From contig JAMXBD010000094.1 of NCBI GenBank assembly GCA_024138025.1, positions 1,612,001 through 1,676,000 of the forward strand: a stretch of 64,000 nt of DNA, given 5' to 3'. The DNA comes from Combretum micranthum. Taxonomy: Eukaryota > Streptophyta > Magnoliopsida > Myrtales > Combretaceae. How positions within the stretch are numbered: the stretch's first letter is position 1; the number at the start of each line of letters is the position of its first letter. A program made the translations under genes and the position numbers. This document shows positions 48,000-60,439 of the stretch, in pieces. Under the pieces are notes generated by a model, which was not told where the DNA came from, did not search any database, and saw only the letters and a program-made list of their open reading frames with translations.

Positions 48000-50900
48000 T
48001 GTAATGCCCTAAAAATTTAATTAAATGTTAAATCAATTAAGACGCTACCGCCATGTATAATACTTTAAAGTATTACATGCTCAGGCTTCCTTGAAAAGAT
48101 TTTGTTTATATTGGACATTACTACCCAATTTTAGATTATGAAATCGTTTAGTTAGATTTTTAAATAACTGGATTTAGCAGTGGAAAATATATTTTATAAA
48201 TCAATTTTTAAATAAAAACTCTACTCCTGACCGAGTAGACTAACTTTCTAAGAAACAAAATTTTAATAAAACATTTTACAATCTACTCTTAGGGGTAGAT
48301 AATCATTTACAAACATATGGGCACAAAAAGGACCTTTATGGAAATACAAATTCATAAATAAATTCAGTCTCTATAAAAAAAAACAAAAGAAAACAAATAA
48401 CTAAAAAAAAAAGATCAATGCTCCCAACTCACTTCATTCATCCTCCTTGAATCAACAAAAGCTTCCACAACCTAAGCCAAACAACATCAGCATCATCCAT
48501 TATCACCATCACCAACATCATTCAATAACAACAACACCATCAATAACATCACTCATCTTCATAATAAATAACAAATCTCGTAAAAAGAACAACGATAACA
48601 AAGATGAGCTGAAGCTAAGTATACAGTAACACAACCACATAAGAGCTTATCTAAATGCAATGCAACATCAACAAGTTATTATCTTTTCTTTTAAAGTAAA
48701 CAAATCAAAACTGGAGCACTCACACTCCGGAACAAGCCTATGCTCTCAATGCTCAGGGGGTTGACATAGGTAGTTTGAATCCTTATATCTCCTAGATGAT
48801 ATATCCGAAAACTAGAAAATAGCTTCATCCAAGGGTCACAGACATTACTCGTCTCTACTTAAACTCAGTCCACAACATGAATATAGTTCAGTCGTTCCCA
48901 TAAATATGAACTAAATCGTGGTATTTCCCTCTAAGTTTAAGAAAATATTACATTGATACCGTTTACCCATCAGCTACCCATCATACCACTTATGAAAGTC
49001 ATATCTCAGTGATAGAGATAGCCTAAGCGCATAAACTACCGTGCCTATCTCAGGATAAGGTGCTGCTCCTTGGACCAGATATCGATCTTCCACTGCAGTA
49101 CAAGAATCGGATTTGACGGCAGAAAACACAACCAACACTCATCAATTAATTAATCCATCTTTAAGATCTTAATCCATTTTAGATGCCTATTCTAGCATCC
49201 AACATGCAAGTTAATACGTACTTTTTATATGAAATCCAAACATAGGCTCAGATGGCCTCTCAAAAGATAATCTAGAAGATTCAAAAGCCAGATTCAAACA
49301 TTGTTTAACAATTTAAACTTTATAAGAAATCTAATAAAATCCACTTATCACAAACTTGTTTTATCACCCTATTTGATTAGACACAAAATAGAAACTTTGT
49401 TATGGCGACTATCGCCCAGCTAAAATACGAACAGTTCTCCTTTATCTATTAAAGAATTTCTTTTCTCTTTGTTTATAGTGTTTTATTACAAAAGCATCAA
49501 CAAAGAATTTATATATAAAAACATTCATTTTCCAAGTAAACACACATTTAAAATAACACATTCCCCATATTAGACTAAGGTTTATCCTAACATATTAATC
49601 GAATCAATTATTAGCTATTAAATTTATTTTAACTTAATCTTAGCCAAATTGATTAGAGGTAGTCATTTAATTCATTTACTAAGTCAAGTTGATTAAACTT
49701 AAACAATCTAATTCATTTTAGCTTGATGATGTTCATCTAATCAATTGGATTTAGATCAATTAACTAAGTTCGTTTTATATCTAAGATTCATGTTACTTAA
49801 GCCCATGTTAACTTAAATTAGCTAAGTTCGTTAAAGTTAATTAATCTAATTCATTTTAGTTCATTAAGCTAAGCTGAACTTAAATTATTAACTAAGTTCA
49901 TTTTATATCCAACTCTATGTGAAATCAAATTATTTATGAAATCTATAAATTCACTAAACTCATGCTTAATCATATCATTCATCAAATGTAACACATCAAA
50001 TTTCATTTATCTATCTCATTTTAGCTCAAAAAGATTTATTTTATACTAAACTACACACTTTTATCTAGTAAAACAAGTTTTCAACTTTGCTTGAAAAACA
50101 TACTAACTGAAAATATTTAAAATTTTAGCCTTGATACTTTTTTAATTTGCAAAAGCTTAAAACATAAAATTTGTAGATCACTTTTTAATCTTTCCAACAT
50201 TTTGAATCACCTCAATCTGAGGTCAGATGAAAAATTTTATTAAATTACAATCAAGTTATGAAGTAAGGGAAGCTACACGACTAGGCTACATAGTCGTGTT
50301 CCAGGCAGTGTTGGATGAAATTTTGTATCAGAATCGTAAAATTTGCTACATAGGCTGCTATAGGGCCAGTGTTCAAGGCCATGTTGAAGTAGAAAAAATG
50401 CCTAGTAGCTTAAAAATTTCTACATTAGCATATACCAGGTCCCGTGTTGCCCCTTTTTCCACTCTCACGAATTTCCTTAGTTTCTTACACATCCGTTTAT
50501 CAGCCTTTACACATTTTGCTTCCATCAAAACATCATATAAACTAGTTTTATATTTCTAATACTTCTAATCCATTCAACACATTAACACCATCCACTCCTC
50601 CATCAAAGCCCCATAACCACTATTCATCATCTTGCTTAACAACCTAACATGCATCCACCATTAAATCATAACATACAAACATAAACAACAACTAAAACAA
50701 ATTAAATAACAGTTAAAACAAGGAAAAGCAAGACTTATCTCTTATTCTTCTTTCTTCTTCTTCTTCTTTCCAACTTGTTGGAGCTACTTTTAACCTTAAT
50801 TTCTTCCTCCTATCCCCATTTCTAACTTGATTCTCTTTTATTCCTTCTTGAATTTGAGATTTAAAAGAATAATTTGAGAGAAAAAGAAAAAGGAAAGAGA

Positions 50901-51624
50901 AGAAAAAGAACTAGATACAGGAAAAGAAGAGAGAAGAAAAGAGAGAGAGAGAGAGAAAGAAAAAGAAAGATAGAGAAGGCAGGGAAGAAAAAGGAAAAAA
51001 TACAGGAAATGATAAATATATAGATATTTTCAAAATAACGTCTTAGATTTAAACCTTTCTGGTAATTATATTAAATATCAAAAGTAATTAGATAATGATT
51101 TGAGGATCTATTTAATAGAAATAAATAACTTGGTTTGGAAACATGATTTAGAAACTGAGTTTAATAAAAATTAATATTTAAATTGAGTTTGGGTTTTAAA
51201 CTGATATTTTTAAGCAAGTAATTGATTTAAAAAATAATAATATTTTACAAAATAAAAGATAATTAAAGTTTAAGGGTTTAAGAGTTTTCAAAATATTTAA
51301 AATATTTATTTTGAGATAAAAATGAATTGAATTTGAGGAAAAAGGAGTTTGTTTAACTAAAATGAATGATTGGGTAGAAATCGGATAGTTTGATTTATAA
51401 AATTGATAGGAAAAGAAATGGTTATTTTGAAAATAATATTTAAAAATCTCAAATCTCAAATTAACTAATTTACTAATTTAATTATATCGAATTATCAATT
51501 CCTATCTCTATTGTTTACTCATTTTATTGATTTCAACTGTCTAACGATGTTCAAAAACAACTATTTATCATATTTTTTAATTAAACCATTTCTAAATTAA
51601 CTAGGTGAGAGTTTGGGTATTTCA
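48000..51624 (-). repeat. 3' LTR of the LARD
   Basis: Plus strand starts TGTAATGCCCTAAAAATTT and ends GGTATTTCA. It matches 53996-57529 along its whole length. It contains TTC repeats (50745-50770) and a purine tract (50876-51000). The shared block CTATGGC-GACTATCGCCC-type at 49400 links it to the LTRs at 21-25 kb. Confidence 0.92.
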
Positions 51625-51640
51625 TTCTTCCCCTCTTATA
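51625..51640 (-). other. Polypurine tract of the LARD
   Basis: On the minus strand the bases read TATAAGAGGGGAAGAA and abut the TGAAATACCC start of the 3' LTR, where plus-strand priming is expected. Confidence 0.8.
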
Positions 51641-53980
51641 AGAAATTTTCCCTCGAAATTTACTTGAATATTTGTTGATAGAAGACATTTCATATTATCT
51701 CTAAATTTTATCACTCAAAAGCTTTTATTCATTTTAGGAAAATTTGTTCTTCTATTATATTTCGTTTGCACACTCTAATCATTTTTCTTTTGAGTCTTAT
51801 TGTTGCATTTTTCTTTAAAAGAAGTTTTAAATTGTTTGGTAAACATTTGTAGTTTTCAAATTGATATAGGTACGTGTGACTATTTAAAAAAGATTTAGAA
51901 ATTCTATTTGATATTTCTCAATTTGGGAAGCGTATCGAAATTTGGTATCGTTTTGGAAATTGTTTATATGAGTTAGATTTATCTTTTGGCATGCATACAT
52001 AGGTTGTTTTTCTTTTTTTTTTTTTTTCGATTTTGTGAAATATATGAAGATTTTGTAATATTTTCTTTGACAAAAAACATTTGAGATTTCTTGTCATGTT
52101 CATTTTCATGAAACATATTGGAATTTGAGTTATTTTGGTTTAATGTCTTTTCTTGATGAACATTCATTTACTTATCACTTATATTTTCATTTCAAAATTT
52201 TGAAATCTTTAATAACAACCGATACTCCATGCAATTTTAGTATATATATAGAATAATATGAATTAGTTTAGTGATTTCAATCTCTACTTACTCAATTTGA
52301 AAAAGATTTAGACTTAACTAAAAACAACAGACGACTCTAACCCGACGTGTCTCTCGCCTTGAGATAACACACAATGACATGACACAAAAGACAGGGTAAA
52401 ACAAAACAACTCAATAATGAAGGTTGTAAGCTCGCTATTTCATTCTTACATGCATATATATTCCAACTTGCATATGAAATATACAACGTTCATATTCCTT
52501 TAATCATTAAAGATATCACATTTGGTACTTATCTTGATTTGGTTGGAATCAAGATATCTCATTTTATTTTGGTCGTATATCTATGGAATTCATTTCATTT
52601 TGGATTTTGTTCATCATATGTCATAGTATGATGAATGTGATTTGCTATGTTGAGTTATGAGTTAGATTATTATCATTGTATATATTGAAAATTTTCATTT
52701 GATTCATTCACTATATATTATGATATAGTGAATGCAATTTTCTATCTTGTATTTTGAATTGTATTTCTCATAATTTTGAGGATTTGTCACAATATTGACA
52801 TCCTATATGTATATATATATGAATCAGTGATATAGACAAGTATCTATTCACTGGTTAAAATCTCAACTTTGGTTTCTATTTTGGTATAATATTGATTTTC
52901 GATATTTTTGGGATCATTTCATTTTGGTATTACATTATTATAGGAAACTTTGTCTTTTGATTTTGAAGGGTTTTATATTTGATTTAGAAATCTATTTTGG
53001 TAGCTCATTAGATTCTTGATAGATGTGTTATCATATTAGTAGATTTGAATAGGTTGAAATTTACCTTCCAATCTACTTGAAACTTTGAATCATTCTTTTC
53101 ATTCTGAGTTTTAGCATTCCGTTTGATTTTGATATGTGTTTGACGTATATACAAACTTTGAAATGTCAAGGTCAATTTGGAAATTTGAGTTTTCTTTTCA
53201 TTGATTTCTTTTGTTTTTATCAACATATAAACAAATAAAACTTAGAGGGAAAGCTCCTTTATAGTCTATCAAATTTTATTAAAATTAACACATCCAAAAC
53301 ATAATACACAAACACTTAGAGTCTAATTTCAATTTTTAAAGGATTTACGGGGTATATCCTAGTGTTTTTCTAAATCATTTGTGCTCTACTCATAATTAGT
53401 CAAAGTTGAATTAAGTTCATTTTACAAACAAGCATCAAACATATACTCAATCATACTATAAAGAAATATAATACAAGACATACATATATATCACACCAAA
53501 CACACATATTACATAATAAATCATATTTAAATATAATGCACAAAATCATATAATCATGCTAGTTAAGTCTAATTCAAACAAACAATAACATATAACACTC
53601 ATAAATATATCTTAAAACAACATAATTTAAAAGAATATATATATATATATATATATGTATGTATTAAATAGCATAATATTACATAAAACATTTAATCATG
53701 TAAAAATCACACAAACATTCAACACAACATGCAAAACAAATCATATAATGCTCCGGTTAGTTCCATTTAAGATATTAACCGAAAATAAATTTGAGCCAAA
53801 TTGATTAATTTAGTGTGATTAATTAATTTTATTAGATTCTAATCTAGGGGCTTAGAATCAAATCAACACAACACAACAATAAACACACAAATCGAATACC
53901 TAAGTTTTTCCGCACTCAACTCACTGATTCTAAAACACATCCTAATTTATTATGTAAAAGCAATGTTCAAGATAAACATT
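51641..53980 (-). other. Noncoding internal region of the LARD
   Basis: No open frame shows retrotransposon similarity. The part 52220-52520 is shared with the truncated relative at 24890-25220, so the internal sequence is conserved within the family. An (AT)n tract lies at 53635-53656. Confidence 0.8.
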
Positions 53981-53992
53981 GCTCTGATACTA
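53981..53992 (-). other. Primer binding site of the LARD, initiator-tRNA-Met type
   Basis: The minus strand reads TAGTATCAGAGC, one mismatch from TGGTATCAGAGC, and lies three bases inside the LTR end (GTTACA). It sets the element's sense as minus. Confidence 0.88.
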
Positions 53993-53995
53993 CTC

Positions 53996-56900
53996 TGTAA
54001 CGTCCTAAAAATTTAATCAAACATTAAATTAATTAAGGCATTACCGCAACATATAATAACTTTAAAGTATTACATGCTCAGGCTTCCTTTAAAAGATTTT
54101 GTTTATGCTGAACATTGCTAGTCGATTTTAGGTTATGAGATCGTTTAGTTAGATTTTCAAATAATTGGATTTAGCATCAAAAAATATATTTTATAAAATA
54201 ATATTTAAATAAAAACTCTACTCCAAACCGAACGGATCAACTTTCTATGAAACAAAATTTTAATAAAACATTTTATAATCTACTCTTAGGGATAGATAAT
54301 CATTTAGATATATGGGCATAAAAAAGCCCTTTATGGAAATACAAATTCAAAAATAAATCCAATCTCTATAAAACAAAATAAAAAGAAAAAAAATAACTAG
54401 AAAAAAAAAAACTAGATCCATGCTCCTAACTCACTTCACTTATCCTCCTCATATCAATAGAAGCTCCTAAAACCCAAGCCAAACAGCATCGTCATCATCC
54501 ATCATCACCATCACCAACATCATTCAACAACAACACCACCATCAATAACATCACTCATCTTCATCATCAATACCAAATCCTATAAAAAGAACAACGATAA
54601 CAAGGATGAGTCGAAGCCCTGTACACAGTAACATAATCACACACGAAATGACACACGAGCTTATCTAAATGTAATGTAATGCAACATTAACAAGTTATTA
54701 TCTTTTCTTTTAAAATAAACAAATCAACACTGGAGCACTCATACTCCGAAATAACCCTTTGAGAATATGGGGATCTTGAGTAACGCTCTCGATGCTCAGG
54801 AGATTAATATAGGTAGTTCGAATCCTTATATCTCCTAGATGATATATCCAAAAATGATAAAATACTTCATCCAACGTCACAGCTGTTACTCGACTCTAAT
54901 TAAACTAGTTCGCAATATGAATATAGTTCAGTCATTCACATAAACGTGAACTAAATCATAGTATTTCCCTCCAAGTTTAAGCAAACGATATACCGATACC
55001 ATTTGCCCCATCAGCTACCTGTTGTACCACTTATGGAAATCATATCTCAATGACAGGATGACCTAAGCGCCCAAACTACCGTACTCATCTTAGGACAATG
55101 TGTCACTCCTCGACCAAATACCGATCTTCCACTCCAGGCAAGAATTGGATTTTAATAACGGAAAACAAAACCAATACTCATTAATTAATTAACCCTTTTT
55201 AGTTCTTAATCCAAGCCTTCTAGCATCCAACATGCAAGTTACTGTGTACCTTTTATATGAAATCCAAACATAGGCTCAAATGCCCCTCATAAGATAATCT
55301 AAAAGATTTAGAAGTCAGATTCAAACATCTGTTTAACAATTTAAACTCTATAAAAATCTAATAAAAATCCACTTATCTCAAACTTGTTTCATCACCTATT
55401 TGATCAGACGCTAAATAGGAACCCTGCTATGGCTGTGAATATCGCCCTGCTAAAATATGGATAGTTCTCCTTTGTCTGTCAAAGAATTTCTTTTTCTTTG
55501 TTTATAGTGTTTTATTACAAAAGCATCAACAAAGAATTCATATACAAAAACATTCATTTTCTAAGTAAACATACAGTTAAAACAACATAGTCCCCATATT
55601 AGACTAAGTTTATCCTAACATATTAATCGAATCCAATTATTAGCTATTAAATTTATTTTAACTTAATCTTAGCTAAATTGATTAGAGTTAGTCATTTAAT
55701 TCCTTTACTAAGTCAAGTTGATTAAACTTAAACAATCTAATTCATTTTAGCTTGGTGCAGTTCATCTAGTCAATTGGACTTAGATTAATTAACTAAGTTT
55801 CGTTTTATATCTAAGATTCATGTTACTTAAGCCATGTTAACTTAAACTTAGCCAAGTTCATTAAAGTTAATCAATCTAATTCATTTTATTCATTCAAGTT
55901 CATTAAGCCAAGTTGAACTTAGATTATTAACTAAGTTCATTTTATATCTAACTCTATGTAAAATCAAATTATTTATGAAATTTATAAATTCACTAAACTC
56001 ATACTTAATCATATCATTCAACAAATATAACACATCAAATGTCATTTATCTATCTCATTTTAGCTAAAAAGATTCATTTTATACTAAACTACACACTTTT
56101 ATCTAGTAAAACAAGTTTTCAACTTTGTTTGAAAAACGTACCAACTAAAATATTTAAAATTTCGGCCTTGATAATTTTTTAATTTAAAAACTTAAAACAT
56201 AAAATTTGTAGATCTCTTTTTAAGCTTTCCAACGCATTTTGAATCACCTCAATTTAAGGTAAGATGAAAAAGTTATGATCAAATTACGATCAAGTTATGA
56301 AGTGGGGGAGGCTAAACTACTAGGCTACATGGCTATGTTCGAGCCGTGTTGGATGAAAATTTTTATCAGAATCATAAAATTTGCTACACAGACTACACTT
56401 GTGTGTTCTAGGCCGTGTTGAAGTTAAAAAATGCCCAGTAGCTTAAAAATTTCTACACGAGCACATATACGGCCCATGTTGCCCCTGTTTCCACTGTCAC
56501 TAATTCCTTAGTTTCTTGCACATCCTTTTATTAGATTTTACACATTTTGCTTCTATCAAAACATCATATAAACTAATTTTCATGTTTCTAACACTTTTAA
56601 TCCATTCAATACATCAAACACCATTGACTCCTCAATCAAACCCCGTAACTATTATTCATCGTCATCCTCAACAACCCAACATGCATCCACCATTAAATCA
56701 TAACATATAAACATAAAAACAAATTAAATAACAATTAAAACCACGAAAAGCAAGACATATCTTATTCTTCTTTCTTCTTCTTCTTCTTCCTACTAGTTGG
56801 AGCTACTTTTAACCTTGATTTTCTCCTCCTATCCCCATTTCTAACCTGATTCTCTTTTATTCCTTCTTGAATTTGAGATTTAAAGAGAATAATTTAATAG

Positions 56901-57529
56901 AAAAAGAAAAAGAAAAAGAAAGGATACATGTAAAGATATTTTCAAAATAAGGTCTTAGATTTAAAAATTTTTGGTAATTATATTAAATATCAAAACTAAT
57001 TACAAAATGATTTGAGGATCTATTTAATAAAATAAATAACTTGGTTTAGAACATGATTTAGAAACTCAGTTTATGAAAAACTGATATTTAAATTGAGTTT
57101 GGGTTTTAAACTAATATTTTTAAGCAAGTAATTGATTTAAAAAATTAATAAGATTTTAGAAAATAAAAGATAATTAAATTTTAAGGGTTTTGGGAGTTTT
57201 CGAGATATTTAAAATATTTGTTTTAAGATAAAAATGAATTGGATTTGAAGAAAAAGGAGTTTGTTTAACTAAAATGAATGATTGAGTAGAGATCAGATAG
57301 TTTGATTTATAACATTGATAGGAGAAGAAATAGATATTTTGAAAAGAATATTTAAAAATATCAAATCTCAAATTAACTAATTTAATTATATTGAATTCTC
57401 TATTCCTATCTCTATTGTCTACTTTTTTTATTTACTTAAACTGTCTAACTATGTTAAAAAATAACTATCTATCATATTATTTAATTAAACCGTTTCTAAA
57501 TTAACTAGGTGAGGGTTTAGGGTATTTCA
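53996..57529 (-). repeat. 5' LTR of the LARD
   Basis: Plus strand starts TGTAACGTCCTAAAAATTT and ends GGGTATTTCA. On the minus strand this is a TG...CA LTR beginning TGAAATACCCTAAACCC. It is about 90 bp shorter than the other LTR, mostly because a purine tract near 56900-56930 is shorter. Confidence 0.92.
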
Positions 57530-57875
57530 CAATATGAAATTATTAATCATACGATTTGATATAATGATAAGTGACTTTAATTCTTGCATAATGTTCAACA
57601 ATCTAAACATGTTTTTTTTTTTTTTTCTTGGAAACTCAAATGACTATTAATATTTTTACTGGAACTAAATGCATTTAAAGGTGGTTTGAAATGAATTGAA
57701 CTGAACTGAATTGAACCGAACCTCATTTGAAGCGGTTTGGTTCAAAACCCTAAACTTTAAAAAAGGTTCGGTTCATCAAAGCTTTGAATCGAATTGTTTT
57801 GAAATACAGTTTGGTTCAGTTTAACCTCTAAACCAAACCAAACCAAACCAAACCATTAACAGCCTTAGTTAAATG

Positions 57876-58139
57876 ATCAACGAGATCATAGAATTTTCCA
57901 TATATATAATATATATAAACAAAAGGGTATGAATATTTGTATTAGTTAATTAAAGATAAGGAAGATTATAATGGCTTATTTGATCTATTTTAGTGTGCAA
58001 AAAATTTCAAAACTATATATTTGATAACAATGATAATGAGACCATAATTATTTCCAAAATTGTAATAATAATATAAAGAAAATTATAACTACTAATTTAA
58101 TTCAAAGATTCTATTTATCTATATATAAGAACTTCCACC

Positions 58140-58170
<31 letters not shown>

Positions 58171-58646
58171 GAGGATAATAATTATGTGATAATAAGATTC
58201 TTAGGATTTTAATTAACAATCAATTTTTAGTAATTTAAACAAATAAGATTATTCTCTCATACTACACATATGTTTATATCTATACATATATATATTATTA
58301 TCATGGAAATTATGAACTACACTAAAAGGTTCTTTCCTCTTTATAAGAAAAGCCTAGAGACTCTATAAATAGATTTTAAATATTCTATTCACCATTTTAT
58401 ATAAAAGGAAAGATAGAAAAATAGTAGTTTAAAGAAAGAAGTGGGCGTTATCAATTGAGAAAAAGAAGTGGAACAAGTGTGAGTACTCAAGCAAATTTGG
58501 ACAAGTTTTTGAAACAAGACCAGTAAGAATATTCTAATATTTGAATGCTTGTTTATTTTATTTATTTATTTTTGGTCTTAGATCTTAACTGAGGAAAATG
58601 ATCGACATTGGGATGTATTTTTGAAAGGGAAAATTACAAAAACATG
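57876..58646. other. Noncoding, with AT repeat and a TATA-like box
   Basis: No gene is supported. An (AT)n tract spans 58147-58170. CTATAAATAG at 58363-58372 is followed by a leader-like purine-rich stretch and CCAGTAAGAAT (58518-58528), which resembles a splice donor. This could be a promoter and first exon remnant, or an LTR piece; no coding sequence backs either. Confidence 0.3.
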
Positions 58647-58651
58647 ATATG

Positions 58652-60327
58652 TGTTAAGTTCTCTAATAATGTTTTGATGATAACAAAAGGATGAGTAATT
58701 GGTTATAATCTTATTTATTAAGTATGATTGAATAGAAACTTATTTAGAACCTTTGATAGTTGTATAAATGAGTTTTTACAATATCAGATGTTATTTCAGA
58801 AGTTTCGTTTAAGTTTTGGTATCTAAAGAAAGTCTTTCAGAAGCATTTTAGAACTTTCAGTGAAACTCATATATGCTTAACAAGTAGTCAGAAGCATTTT
58901 CAGAATTTACGTTAGTAGACAAATATGCTTATCAAGAGGCATTTTCAGAATCTTCATCAATAGACAGATAAAGTTATCAGAAATTGTTTCAGAATCTTTA
59001 AAGCTGGATACGAATTTTTAAGTTGATCTTAAAAGTGATTAAAACTTTGTTTTAATATTTGTCAAGACCCAGCTCCACTTGTCAAAGTATATTTGGGTAA
59101 TATACTTGATGTGTTACACAAAAGTTGGATTTAATATCATGGGGATCAAATCACATCAAGATGTTCTCAAGTTTTTTATATATATATATAGATAAAATAA
59201 TTTGATCTTTCAAATTATTTTTACCAAAATACATGGTTTTTTTTTTATGACAAAGTTATTATGTTTTTTTTAGAAGATAAGACTTGCTACAAGTAAAGAG
59301 ATTGAGGATAAAGTTTGTTATAAGAAAATAAGTCTTCATATTTTTAAGGGATATCACGACCATCTTTTGGATAAGATTACAATATCAGGTTTGTTTGTTC
59401 AAATCTATCAAGAAGTTTATGACGAAAATATCTTGGCAACAACTGAAGTTTATCATGTCCTACATTGGATTAGGAAGATTTGATTTTTTGCAAATTCACC
59501 AGAAAGATTACTTTTCGGCAAAGATCAAGAAAAATCTTGTTAGTTTATGCTTATCTCTTTTTAGAAAATTTCGTGGAGAAAGATAACACTCAGTTTCAAA
59601 TTTGAAGAGAAGATCTCGGTGGTTATAACAAGATTACTTCAAGTTTATCCAAAGTTAGGATTACAAGAGAAGATCTCGGTACATCCAATGTCTTGGATAA
59701 AGATCATAACAGTTCATATCTTTTCAAATTCAAATTCATATCACAACAGATAAGGAAGAGAAGATCACGTCTTTCTAAATTTTTACTGGAAATAGTCGTT
59801 GGTTTTTAAGAGATATATTTAAGGAATCAGAAGCAAAAATAGGGAGAGTAGAACAAGCATTCAGATTCACATAAAAAGAAGAATTTCTTCTTTCATGAAG
59901 AGCAGCTTACTCTTATATTTTATTAAGATTAATTTGTAAAGGATCTTTTTAAATCCTCAAAGATTTGTTATTTGTTGAGAAGTGTGTGAAAGTTATCTTT
60001 CACTATAGTTGAGTGTTAACTTAGAGTTTAAGCTTGGGAGACTCAATAGTGAGACTTTGCCAAGACATTGGCTTGATTGTACTCTCATTTGAATTTTGAT
60101 ATAGTGAAACACAACCGGGACCCCGACGTGGAGCTGGAATAGTGGATTAAAGCACAAGGCGGAACCACTATAATTTGCTGCCTGATCTTCTAACTCTGAT
60201 ATTTTAATTATTGCATTTTAGTTGTTCTCACGATTTTCAACAATATTTTGTTTTTATTTAAAAGAGGCAAAAATTTTCATATTATAATTAATTCACCCCC
60301 CTCTTGATTATTTTAACGAGACCAACA
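58652..60327 (+). mobile_element. Solo LTR (1676 bp), Ty1-copia SIRE/Maximus-like, TSD ATATG
   Basis: It starts TGTTAAGTTCTCTAATAATG and ends GAGACCAACA, with ATATG at 58647-58651 and 60328-60332. It shares GATGATAACAAAAG near the start and GTGGAGCTGGA, GCACAAGGCGGAACCACTA-type blocks near the end with the solo LTR at 5544-6878. AATTCACCCCCCTCTTGAT before the end fits this copia lineage. It contains short internal direct repeats (AGTTATCAGAA, TTTCAGAATCTT; AAGAGAAGATCTCGG at 59605 and 59665). No coding sequence. Confidence 0.9.
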
Positions 60328-60439
60328 ATATGCATTTTGGGGTTATTGCTTCGTTCTCTTTTATTACATAACTATCAAATGTTCTATCAAAATTTCATAT
60401 AACATTTACACGAGCTCAAATATACTTAGAATTCAAAAT

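Larger units (their letters stand above)
48000..57529 (-). mobile_element. Complete-structure noncoding LTR retrotransposon (LARD), TSD CAATA
   Basis: Two direct LTRs of 3625 bp (48000-51624) and 3534 bp (53996-57529) flank a 2.4-kb internal region. On the plus strand each begins TGTAA and ends TTTCA. The 5-bp repeat CAATA lies at 47995-47999 and 57530-57534. Primer site and polypurine tract show that the element reads on the minus strand, so 53996-57529 is the 5' LTR. No gag or pol similarity was found in any frame of the internal region, so it is a large retrotransposon derivative that would need enzymes from a partner. The LTRs differ by roughly 10-15 percent by eye, plus indels, so the insertion is old. 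Related LTRs are at 17610-21278 and 21271-24747. Confidence 0.92.
46924..57867. mobile_element. hAT-like element (about 1.4 kb) interrupted by the LARD
   Basis: The left end TAAGGTTGTTCATTGAACT and the right end CCATTAACAGCCTTA form imperfect TIRs (TAAGGTTGTTCAT against TAAGGCTGTTAAT). The 8-bp flanks ATTAAATG (46916-46923) and GTTAAATG (57868-57875) differ by one base. Both arms carry the same style of repeat (GGTTCAGTTCG, GAATCGAACTAAACC on the left; GGTTCGGTTC, GAATTGAACCGAACC on the right). Without the LARD and one TSD the element would be about 1.4 kb. No transposase is visible. Confidence 0.75.

Noticed and set aside
51979..52167. Lys-rich minus-strand frames in the LARD interior
   Set aside because: They come from poly-T and AT-rich sequence and share no similarity with gag or pol.
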